NCBI GenBank assembly: GCA_016839555.1 | Contig: JAEOUA010000007.1 | Span: forward strand, 1 to 64,000 | DNA length: 64,000 nt | Reading direction: 5' to 3' | Origin: Promethearchaeota archaeon | GTDB lineage: Archaea; Asgardarchaeota; Lokiarchaeia; Sigyniarchaeales; SOKP01 | Shown here: in pieces, positions 1 to 8,166 of the stretch | Layout: every line of letters starts with the position of its first letter | Numbering within the stretch: the stretch's first letter is position 1 | The notes under the pieces: generated by a model | The model's database searches: none | What the model was told of the DNA's origin: nothing | The model's input: only the letters and a program-made list of their open reading frames with translations | Translations under genes and position numbers: made by a program

Positions 1-5
1 AAAAG

Positions 6-1378
6 ATAGCAAAGAATGTAGCTTCAACAAGAAGATTGAAATTTTTGTCAGTTTTAGCGTGGATTTATCGCGAAATACATAGCAAAGAATGTAGCTTCAA
101 CAAGAAGATTGAAATTAGGCAATAACAGGCGCGAGAATCGTTCCCATTGCCATAGCAAAGAATGTAGCTTCAACAAGAAGATTGAAATCTTGTGTGGCGT
201 AGTATTGCTCGGAAAGGGATTTACAGAATAGCAAAGAATGTAGCTTCAACAAGAAGATTGAAATTTGGGAGTGGGAGACATCAAGTAATCACTTAGTGAT
301 ATAGCAAAGAATGTAGCTTCAACAAGAAGATTGAAATACATCTTGGGGCGGGTTTAGAGAATTTAATGATAATAATAGCAAAGAATGTAGCTTCAACAAG
401 AAGATTGAAATTTAAGGCAATTTGTAAATGCTCTTAAAAGAGCATTTCCATAGCAAAGAATGTAGCTTCAACAAGAAGATTGAAATAAAAGAAACGCGAT
501 AATTAGTATTGAACACTTAGCCGATAGCAAAGAATGTAGCTTCAACAAGAAGATTGAAATTCATTATGGACTCACCCTTTCGCGTTCTTTATCTATTAAA
601 TAGCAAAGAATGTAGCTTCAACAAGAAGATTGAAATCTATAATTCCCACCAATTGATCCTATATGTGTCCAAATAGCAAAGAATGTAGCTTCAACAAGAA
701 GATTGAAATAAAGGAGGTTCGATAATTAGCATTGAACATTTACACAATAGCAAAGAATGTAGCTTCAACAAGAAGATTGAAATTTAAAAGAGGTTTATAC
801 TATTGTAGAATTATGGAAATTATAGCAAAGAATGTAGCTTCAACAAGAAGATTGAAATTCAGAGGGAGCATTTGTGGGAGGGGTTAAAGCAGCAATAGCA
901 AAGAATGTAGCTTCAACAAGAAGATTGAAATTTAACATTATGATTAGTATCATAAGGCTTAAATTGATATAGCAAAGAATGTAGCTTCAACAAGAAGATT
1001 GAAATTCCTTATTGTCTCGGGTTTATATTGCATTGCCATTTTTTTTATAGCAAAGAATGTAGCTTCAACAAGAAGATTGAAATTCAAGAAAAGGAACTTC
1101 TATCAGCATTAAAAAAAACAGATAGCAAAGAATGTAGCTTCAACAAGAAGATTGAAATCTTAAAGAAATTTATACTACTGTAGAATTGTGGAAATATAGC
1201 AAAGAATGTAGCTTCAACAAGAAGATTGAAATCCAATCAGAGTTATCTACATTATATAACATTATTTTATAGCAAAGAATGTAGCTTCAACAAGAAGATT
1301 GAAATAGAGGAGGAGGTGAAAAATAAAAAATGAGTCAAGCAATAGCATAGAACGTAGCTTCAACAAGAAGATTGAAAT
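6..1378 (+). CRISPR. CRISPR array 1, 19 repeats of 37 bp
   Basis: Nineteen 37-bp repeats start at 6, 79, 152, 228, 301, 375, 450, 524, 600, 673, 747, 822, 895, 969, 1047, 1122, 1196, 1269 and 1342, separated by spacers of 36-41 bp. Each repeat begins ATAGCAAAGAATG and ends GAAGATTGAAAT. The first 18 look identical; the last reads ATAGCATAGAACG, the usual decay at the leader-distal end. The ATTGAAAT 3' end is the common archaeal crRNA 5'-handle type, so crRNAs should match the plus strand and the leader should lie to the left, outside the window. The array may begin before base 1. It is the likely guide source for the type III operon that follows, but a DNA-targeting system elsewhere could share it. 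Confidence 0.97.
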
Positions 1379-1415
1379 TCAATTGTTTCGAAAATTGCTT
1401 TTAAATCATCTTTAT

Positions 1416-1443
1416 ATAGAAGAGAATATAACTTCAAGAAGAC
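1416..1443 (+). repeat. Degenerate trailing CRISPR repeat
   Basis: A partial repeat (ATAGAAGAGAATATAACTTC, then AAGAAGAC) lies exactly one spacer length (37 bp) after the last good repeat of array 1. It is an eroded 20th repeat at the leader-distal end, showing that the array once extended further. Confidence 0.7.
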
Positions 1444-1640
1444 TCGGTTATCTTTTTTCTATCCTACAAATAAAATTTACCTTTAGAATATAGATCTTTT
1501 TACCAAATATTTGAGCAATACTATTATGTCTTTTCATAATTTAAAACCACTAAAAATTTTATTTTTAGAAATATACCTTTCAAATATTTAAAAATCTTAA
1601 TAATCCAGAATTACAATTTTCTTAACTTTTATGCAAGAGA

Positions 1641-1869
1641 TTAAAATTTTTTCACATTTTTTGCCTGGGGGCCTTTTTTGCCTTTCTCAATCTCGAACTC
1701 TACCTTATCTCCATCTTTCAAAGTTTTAAATCCATCTTTGTCTCCTTCTATTGCTGAATAGTGAATAAAAATATCTTCTTTTATTTCGTCTTTATCGGGC
1801 TCAATAAACCCATAGCCTTTTTGATTATTAAACCATTTTATTTTTCCGGTAACTCTTTTTTCTTTCCAT
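1641..1869 (-). pseudogene. Cold-shock-domain protein (CspA-like), frameshifted near start
   Basis: The reading frame ending at 1641 encodes a textbook cold-shock domain of about 70 residues, with the RNP1-like stretch [17 protein letters not shown] and the RNP2-like DIFIHYSAI, and a basic C-terminal tail [13 protein letters not shown]. Such proteins are single-stranded RNA/DNA-binding OB-fold chaperones. The frame has no ATG, GTG or TTG upstream of the domain before a stop codon. The ATG at 1869 would read into it only if the run of six A just downstream had five (giving [13 protein letters not shown]). So this is either a one-base sequencing error in a homopolymer or a recently inactivated gene. 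It lies between array 1 and the cas operon on the cas strand, and is probably not part of the CRISPR system. Confidence 0.8.
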
Positions 1870-1898
1870 CTATTAAATTCGTTTTTCCTTAATTGCTT

Positions 1899-3782
1899 CT
1901 ACCCTGTTTTATAAATTTTCTTCTTTTTAGACGGTCCATATTTATACAAATAAAATTCCTTTGTTAAAATATTCAATGGGTCTAAATTCTGAACGATTAA
2001 TGGTTTGAACGCACTTGCCTCCTCATTTACTTCTCTATTTTGCTTGAACCATTCAAAAATATCATCAGAATTAGTATTATTTGGGTATTCTATAGCAATA
2101 TTAGGTTCAATATTTTCTTTTATTTGAAAATTATTTATTTTTTTATAGATTTCCACAACTTTTTCATTAAATTTTAATTTCTGAAGAAAATTTTTAGTAA
2201 TATTTTTAACCTTCTGTATAATTTCGGTATTTTCTTGAATAATATAGTTTAGGTTAGAATTTTCATGATTTTTAAAATCCAAAAATATTTTTCTTAAAAA
2301 TAAATTTTGAACTGAAATTTGAACGCTTCCAAGTCCCAGGGGTTTGCCCATTCCTAATTTATGACCGCATTCCTTATTTCCTCCAATTTCTAAAGTCCAG
2401 ATCAACTGTTTTAGTTCTAGTTTAGATATGTTTTTAAAATACACATAAAATTCGAATTCAATACCTTTTTCTAAAGGTCTTACGTAAATATTCCGGTCAG
2501 AAACATTTTCTATTGATTCATAATTATCTTGATTAAAATCACTGTGCCAATAGAATTTTCTACCGTTAATTCTAGGATTATATTCTCTTAATAATTCATA
2601 ATTATTATATCCTCTCCACTTTTTGATCGCAAAATCGTAAGTCCATAGAGCGATATTATTTTCGGGCTTTTTAAGATAAAACTCGAAACTTGAAATTTTT
2701 GGAGTAGAAAGTTCAGGTAAGTATCCTGGTGGAAGATAATAGGAATCATCTAATTTCTTAATAGATTTTGCATCAGTAAATCTAATTCGTGATGAGACTG
2801 AATATTCGTTAATTCCATCCTTTCCTATATTTCCGAACAAAAAACATCCGGAACATAAATTATTCGGAGAATCACAAGGGTGATAATCTTTTATAACATC
2901 TTTTATTTTGTTTCTAAAGATGATTCTCCCGATTTGAGCAAAATCTAAATAATAATGATTACCAATTTTTTGATAATATATTAGTATGCGTTCTTTATTT
3001 TTCCATGATTCAAAATCTTTCGAAGACAAATCTATTTTTTCGTATCCTTGATGAAATGAATTTAAGCCATTATTGATTCTTGAATCTCGATAATACTGAA
3101 GATTATTATATAAATTATAAACATATAATTCGTTAACGCAAATAGGGTTTTCATTTATTTCATAAAAAGCGTACTCATAATTTTTTCCGTTATCCTCACC
3201 AAAGGGTTCTCCATGGTGTAAATATCCAGTTTCCCCTTGATAATTAATACTTTCACCTTCTTCTAAATCTTTGAAATGCCTTTCATAATCCTCCAAATCG
3301 ACTTTAAAATAATTGCAAGGTTGGATATACCATTTGTTATTATTATTATAATATAGAATGCCTGGTTTTTTAGGTTTTGGAAATCTATAATAGGTTATTT
3401 TATCTATATCCGTTGTAGAAAGGCAAGAATTTGTCAAAGCTTCATACGAATTTCTAATAACCCCTCTAATTTCGCAACCTGGAATAATAGGTTCTTCTGG
3501 AGGGAGCGGATCTTTTTTATCGACAAGGTTTTCATACGAAAAAAAATCATAACTATTACTATCCCTTATATTTGTGAAAGTTTTATTGTTTGAAGAATTA
3601 GGTATAAAAATTGGTGTCATTGTCTTTAAAGAACATCTTATCTTTCCTGTGTATTTATATTTATTAATATCCTTTTCTAAATCTTTTTTATTAAATCCTC
3701 TGGAACATCCCTCCTCTATTAAGGGTATAAAATGATAGGGATTTATGAATTTCTCCTCAGTTTTTATGTATTTATTTCCCAT
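1899..3782 (-). CDS. Type III CRISPR RAMP protein, TIGR03986-like
   Basis: This 627-residue protein is a large RAMP (Cas7-superfamily) protein. The N-terminal FINPYHFIPL (residues 12-21), the segment IIPGCEIRGVIRNSYEALTN (about 99-118) and the C-terminal glycine-rich loop GHKLGMGKPLGLGSV are the marks I associate with the TIGR03986 family seen in type III-D loci. RAMP subunits form the backbone of the RNA-guided interference complex and bind crRNA through their glycine-rich loops. A cysteine cluster in the middle (CDSPNNLCSGCFLFG) may bind zinc. It is the last gene of the operon; its ATG overlaps the stop codon of the csx19-like gene by one base (TAATG), implying translational coupling. The exact place in the complex cannot be told from sequence. 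Confidence 0.85.
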   Translation of the reverse strand: MGNKYIKTEEKFINPYHFIPLIEEGCSRGFNKKDLEKDINKYKYTGKIRCSLKTMTPIFIPNSSNNKTFTNIRDSNSYDFFSYENLVDKKDPLPPEEPIIPGCEIRGVIRNSYEALTNSCLSTTDIDKITYYRFPKPKKPGILYYNNNNKWYIQPCNYFKVDLEDYERHFKDLEEGESINYQGETGYLHHGEPFGEDNGKNYEYAFYEINENPICVNELYVYNLYNNLQYYRDSRINNGLNSFHQGYEKIDLSSKDFESWKNKERILIYYQKIGNHYYLDFAQIGRIIFRNKIKDVIKDYHPCDSPNNLCSGCFLFGNIGKDGINEYSVSSRIRFTDAKSIKKLDDSYYLPPGYLPELSTPKISSFEFYLKKPENNIALWTYDFAIKKWRGYNNYELLREYNPRINGRKFYWHSDFNQDNYESIENVSDRNIYVRPLEKGIEFEFYVYFKNISKLELKQLIWTLEIGGNKECGHKLGMGKPLGLGSVQISVQNLFLRKIFLDFKNHENSNLNYIIQENTEIIQKVKNITKNFLQKLKFNEKVVEIYKKINNFQIKENIEPNIAIEYPNNTNSDDIFEWFKQNREVNEEASAFKPLIVQNLDPLNILTKEFYLYKYGPSKKKKIYKTG

Positions 3783-4435
3783 TATATTTCCTCTCCATTT
3801 TGATCAAAAATATTGCATAATCTTGCATCAAAAAATTTGATTAAACCTAATTTATTATATAAGAAATAATTGTGAATTTGATATTTTAATGGTAAATTTG
3901 AATTGGTAATTAAATCAAGAAAATTGATTTCAATCTGAGCTCCTTTTTTATTAGAAAGATAGTAAGCATCTAAACCTTCGATATTTTCTTTTTTTACTCT
4001 TTTTCCTTGAATATAATGGAATTCTTCATAAACATTTTGATCTTTCCATTGAAGATCATCTTTCTCTATATTCTCCTCTACACTTTGATCTTGCCTATAT
4101 CTCCAATAAAATCTATTATCAATCCGCCATATATGGATTTCTTTATTTTTATTAAAAAAGCGAGCTTCAAGAAGATAATTTGGCATTAACACTTCATGGA
4201 GTTTCTTTTTTTTCCTAATTTCGTCCAAATAAAAGGTGAATAACTTGACTTTGTGATAGAAATACATTAAAAAATAATTTCTTGAATTATTTTTATCGAC
4301 TAGATCTATAAGATCTTTTGTAATATTTGCTTCTAATTCACTAATTTTACAATTTTGTTTATTTAAAATACAAGATTTTACTGTTTTCACTTTGTTAAAT
4401 TTAAATGTTTTTAAATTTGCTTCTTTATTATTCAT
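3782..4435 (-). CDS. csx19: Csx19-like type III-D CRISPR-associated protein
   Basis: The protein is about 217 residues and lacks RAMP glycine loops. The central block LLEARFFNKNKEIHIWR with following aromatic residues, and the C-terminal block IHNYFLYNKLGLIKFFDARL, resemble the TIGR03984/Csx19 family found next to TIGR03986 in III-D loci. Function of the family is not established; a role in the effector complex is inferred. I chose the ATG at 4435 rather than the in-frame ATG at 4465 because a good ribosome site (GGAGGG) sits just upstream of it. The start lies inside the end of the preceding RAMP gene (8-bp overlap), and the stop overlaps the next start. Subtype assignment rests on short motifs and on neighbours. 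Confidence 0.65.
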   Translation of the reverse strand: MNNKEANLKTFKFNKVKTVKSCILNKQNCKISELEANITKDLIDLVDKNNSRNYFLMYFYHKVKLFTFYLDEIRKKKKLHEVLMPNYLLEARFFNKNKEIHIWRIDNRFYWRYRQDQSVEENIEKDDLQWKDQNVYEEFHYIQGKRVKKENIEGLDAYYLSNKKGAQIEINFLDLITNSNLPLKYQIHNYFLYNKLGLIKFFDARLCNIFDQNGEEI

Positions 4436-5870
4436 ATCGATCCCTCCTATTATTATCTTTTCCATCAGATTTTAATCTCCGAAAGATCTCATTCATGAAT
4501 TTATTACAGTAATCTTCGAATTTCGCTTCAGTGAGTATTTTGTGGTTAATGCTCATTTCTTTTGATTCTAGAATCCCTCGTCCTACAGATGTAGTTCCAC
4601 CAATCGATTGGAATCCATTCATTAGCTCTTTTATCCCAAGAAGGATCATTCCTACTTCATACTTTTTATAGTCCTTTATAGTAATGTGTAAATCTGTGGA
4701 TCCCCCATATGAAGCGCAATCGGTAAAGAGAGCACCATCGACTGCTCCACCTGTAAAACGATCTATTTTATTGTGAGTGTATTTCATTAGAACTCTTCTA
4801 TTATTTATTTTGGAGTGTTCTATATATATTCTTGATTTTCTTGATTGATTAGCTGATTGTTGAGTATCTATTGCGACAAAACCAAATAGCGATTCAATAA
4901 GATCGTTAAACACTTTATTATAGGTTTTATCCTCAATGATATCTTTGAAATTCCCATCTTTCAATAGCTCTCTCTTAATATCTCTAAAAATTTGGTAGAT
5001 AGCACTTCTTAGAGCCCCATTCCAAGATGTACCCGGAATTATACTTTCTTCATTTTCTTGAATGTGCACAATGTCAACTTCGCCAGGATCTGAAAAATAT
5101 TTGCCAATTAAGAGAGAATAAGGAATTCGAAAATTTACATGTAAAGTAAATAAATTTAAATCTTTAATATTTAATTTTTCAGCATTTAATTCATTTAATT
5201 TAGTATTTCCTTCAAAGTTCTCCCAATTTAAATTGATCCACTTCTCTAAGTCGTTTTTATCTGATAGATTTAATTTAAGAATCTCAACATCTTCTAATTT
5301 AATTTTTCCAAAGCCTCGTGTGGTCTTCGCGCCAAACTGCAATTCCCCATTTTTTAGAACAGAGAGAACTATAAACAATAAATTTTCCAATTTGGATAAT
5401 ATTTTTTGCTGATTCCGCCACAAGTTAGCTTCAAGTTTAAATTGAAATTTTGCTCCAGAATCTATAATTTCATAATCATATTTACCCATTTTCTGAGCAC
5501 TTTTATATAAATATTCATTATCTTTGGTTCCAATTTTAATACCGTCCCTTATAGAGATATTGTAATTCTTATCAAAAGGTTCTACGTCATAAAAAATTAA
5601 ATTACTTTGACACCCGTTTCCATTTTCTTGAAATCCAAATATTTCATTTAAAAAATCTTCATTTTCTTCATCCAAAATATGTGTTAGATAAGATCGAATT
5701 GTTCCAGCAACACTTGTCCCTGGAATTATAACCTCATTTAATCCATTTCGTATAAGATCATTATCTGTAAATATGCCATTTCCTGATCCTAAAGATAGGG
5801 GTGATATTAGGGATAATATCCCTTTGACAAATATTTTATGGGAAAGTGGATTTGTGTTCGTTTTATACAT
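4428..5870 (-). CDS. Double Csm3-like RAMP (two Cas7 domains fused)
   Basis: The 480-residue protein carries two RAMP domains in tandem. Domain 1 has SLGSGNG followed by acidic T-D-N-D (D36, D38) and IIPGTSVAGTIRS (48-60), closed by the glycine loop TTRGFGKIKL. Domain 2 repeats the pattern with IIPGTSWNGALRS (about 279-291), IDRFTGGAVDGALF and the loop GGTTSVGRGIL. In Csm3 an Asp at the position corresponding to D36/D38 cuts target RNA every six nucleotides, so domain 1 may keep target-RNA cleavage; this is inference from alignment by eye. Fused Csm3-like subunits are typical of III-D systems and replace part of the usual Cas7 filament. A 29-bp gap separates it from the upstream Csx10-like gene, and it overlaps the downstream gene. 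Confidence 0.85.
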   Translation of the reverse strand: MYKTNTNPLSHKIFVKGILSLISPLSLGSGNGIFTDNDLIRNGLNEVIIPGTSVAGTIRSYLTHILDEENEDFLNEIFGFQENGNGCQSNLIFYDVEPFDKNYNISIRDGIKIGTKDNEYLYKSAQKMGKYDYEIIDSGAKFQFKLEANLWRNQQKILSKLENLLFIVLSVLKNGELQFGAKTTRGFGKIKLEDVEILKLNLSDKNDLEKWINLNWENFEGNTKLNELNAEKLNIKDLNLFTLHVNFRIPYSLLIGKYFSDPGEVDIVHIQENEESIIPGTSWNGALRSAIYQIFRDIKRELLKDGNFKDIIEDKTYNKVFNDLIESLFGFVAIDTQQSANQSRKSRIYIEHSKINNRRVLMKYTHNKIDRFTGGAVDGALFTDCASYGGSTDLHITIKDYKKYEVGMILLGIKELMNGFQSIGGTTSVGRGILESKEMSINHKILTEAKFEDYCNKFMNEIFRRLKSDGKDNNRRDRYE

Positions 5871-5899
5871 TATTTTATTGTTTTTACTATTAATTTAAA

Positions 5900-8164
5900 T
5901 CACCTTTTTTTAAGATTCCATTCTAATATTTTTAAAACCTTTAAGTAATAATTTTTATAATATTTAAAGAGATTAAATGTAAAAAGTTCATTTTCAATAA
6001 GGTCCGAAAATCGATTATTTAAGGTATTTAGTATGTCGTTAGTTACTATTTTCTTGATCTCAACATTGAATGTAATATCTTCTATATTTTGATTACTTGA
6101 TTTCAAATAGAGAAGATTATGAAAAGGTTTAAATTTTTTAAATCCGTTCTTAGATAATGCGTTAAATTTATTTTTTAAAGCACTATCATCATCTAAATCT
6201 ATAATAAGTGTTTTTAATCTTGTTAATTCTGAAATTGAATAATTTCTCTTATATTTACTAGACTTTGTATAGGCTAATTCATTAACCCTGTCGATTATAT
6301 AATTATCAAAGATAGAAATAAGAAAATCTTTAATTTCTTGAAGTCGAAATTCATCTTTAGATTGATCTTTGAGCTTTGAAATATTTAATTTTAAACCAGA
6401 ATCATCCGAAAGTTGACTTAATTGAATCTTACCAAATCCTTCATTTGTTTTAATACCTAAATGTAGTTCCTTAATCTTTGAGATTTCAATTTTTTGTTTT
6501 GATTCAATTAATAAAATACTACCTTTTTTTAAAGCTGGATACTGAATCTTCGGTAGTCCCCAGATGCCTGAAAATCCTCCTACATCTATTTTATCAATAT
6601 ATTGTTTATGAATTTCAAGCGAATTTTTTTCGATGCCTATTTTATCTTCAACTGTTTCAGTTAATATTTTTGGATTGGGTTCTGGATGTCCATAGGAGTT
6701 AAGCAAAATCATATCAGATTCAAGATATATTATGAATCTATTCACTTTCTGGTCTTTTCTATTCTCCCGATTATTCTTAACAAAGTAATTTTTTATTTGT
6801 AAGATACAATTTCCATATTGAGCACTTCGTGATTTGCCAAGTTGAATTTTAACTAATGTTGAATTTTTTTCTTCAAAAATTTCAAGTAATTTTTTAATGT
6901 AATAAGATTTTCCATAGATCTTACCACTGAAATGATAACCAGGATCGATAGATTCGTATTGAAAAAAATTTTGTTCTCCCTCTAGAGCGGATCCTATACT
7001 TTTATCCTTAGAACTTTGAAAATGATAGTTTACTGAGGTGTTCAAATTAACTAAATCACTCTTATTTACCTCGAAAATTTTATTATTATAGCAAAAACCT
7101 TCCAGATCACTAAAATTTTTATCGAGAGGTAAATCTTGATTAATCAAGTTAAGAAACTCATCCCCATATTTTAGTTTACATAAGGATTTTGGTATTGGTA
7201 AAGATCTATTTTTTATTTCTTTAAATGAATCGATAGGATAAAAATTGGAAAAGATTACATTATCCTCGAGAAAAATTTCTTTAAAATCTTGATTTTCATG
7301 AGCATTTTTTTTTAAACGATTAATTTTAATGAATTTATAGGCTAACACACCAAGTATCATAGTTCCTGGTATAAAGAAGGCTGTTTTATTTTTAAGCCCA
7401 ACGTAAGGAGTAATAATTAGAGGTTCGGTGTTAAATAAATCAAAATTTAATTCAACATAATTCTGGTCATTCAAATTCAAAATTTCTTCAATTAAAGAAG
7501 AAGATTTTTTTTCTTGTATGTCTGGTTTGTTTGTGTTGCTATCAGGTTTTTTTTCTATTTTCAGATTTATGTTTCCAAAACCTCTATTCCTATTTGATCC
7601 AAAATGTCGCGAAACACTACATATCTTTTTTAAATCTTCAAAGAAATCATTATCATCTTCAATCTTTTCGTCAGATATATTAATAGTAAACATAAATCTT
7701 AACCCTTTTTTTAATAATCTGCTCGTTCTTAACGATTTCTCATCAGCAACACCTGTCATATAATTCTCTATTTTGGTCTGCGTTCTGATAATGGTGAAAA
7801 GATCAATTATTCTCTCCCTACTGAATATTATATTTAATTTTTGCTTAGATTCTAAGTCAATATTATTAGATTTAATTGATTGTAATAAATTTCTTATCTT
7901 CCAGTAATTTTTAATATAACCATTTGATATTCTAAAAAACTCTTGGTACATTCCAACTTTACCAAATATCTCATCAACATCGAAATTGAGATAGAGTTTA
8001 AGATAAAAAGCATTTTTCCTTAAGATTCCTTTAATTCTCCGAGCGGGAATATAAGGAATACCAAATTTATCTGTAGTGATTTCTTTACTAATATAACGTC
8101 CATACGATTCTGCTTGTCCTGGAAGCGTATCGGATTTTAGTTCCATCTCTAAAGTAAAATCCAT
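5900..8164 (-). CDS. csx10: Csx10-like RAMP (Cas5/Csm4 position), two-domain
   Basis: At 754 residues this is the largest protein of the operon. Domain 1 starts with a RAMP strand, then IPYIPARRIKGILRK (about 36-50), and closes with the glycine-rich loop SNRNRGFGNINL (about 190-201). A second RAMP unit follows: FFIPGTMILGVLAYKF in the middle, DPGYHFSGKIYG, and a last loop KTNEGFGKIQL. This architecture fits Csx10, the Cas5-group protein of III-D that caps the crRNA 5' handle next to Cas10. It lies directly after cas10 with a 2-bp gap, so the two are surely cotranscribed and probably bind each other. The subtype name is an inference; RAMP identity is secure. The C-terminal 150 residues are helical and unassigned. 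Confidence 0.8.
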   Translation of the reverse strand: MDFTLEMELKSDTLPGQAESYGRYISKEITTDKFGIPYIPARRIKGILRKNAFYLKLYLNFDVDEIFGKVGMYQEFFRISNGYIKNYWKIRNLLQSIKSNNIDLESKQKLNIIFSRERIIDLFTIIRTQTKIENYMTGVADEKSLRTSRLLKKGLRFMFTINISDEKIEDDNDFFEDLKKICSVSRHFGSNRNRGFGNINLKIEKKPDSNTNKPDIQEKKSSSLIEEILNLNDQNYVELNFDLFNTEPLIITPYVGLKNKTAFFIPGTMILGVLAYKFIKINRLKKNAHENQDFKEIFLEDNVIFSNFYPIDSFKEIKNRSLPIPKSLCKLKYGDEFLNLINQDLPLDKNFSDLEGFCYNNKIFEVNKSDLVNLNTSVNYHFQSSKDKSIGSALEGEQNFFQYESIDPGYHFSGKIYGKSYYIKKLLEIFEEKNSTLVKIQLGKSRSAQYGNCILQIKNYFVKNNRENRKDQKVNRFIIYLESDMILLNSYGHPEPNPKILTETVEDKIGIEKNSLEIHKQYIDKIDVGGFSGIWGLPKIQYPALKKGSILLIESKQKIEISKIKELHLGIKTNEGFGKIQLSQLSDDSGLKLNISKLKDQSKDEFRLQEIKDFLISIFDNYIIDRVNELAYTKSSKYKRNYSISELTRLKTLIIDLDDDSALKNKFNALSKNGFKKFKPFHNLLYLKSSNQNIEDITFNVEIKKIVTNDILNTLNNRFSDLIENELFTFNLFKYYKNYYLKVLKILEWNLKKR

Positions 8165-8166
8165 AT

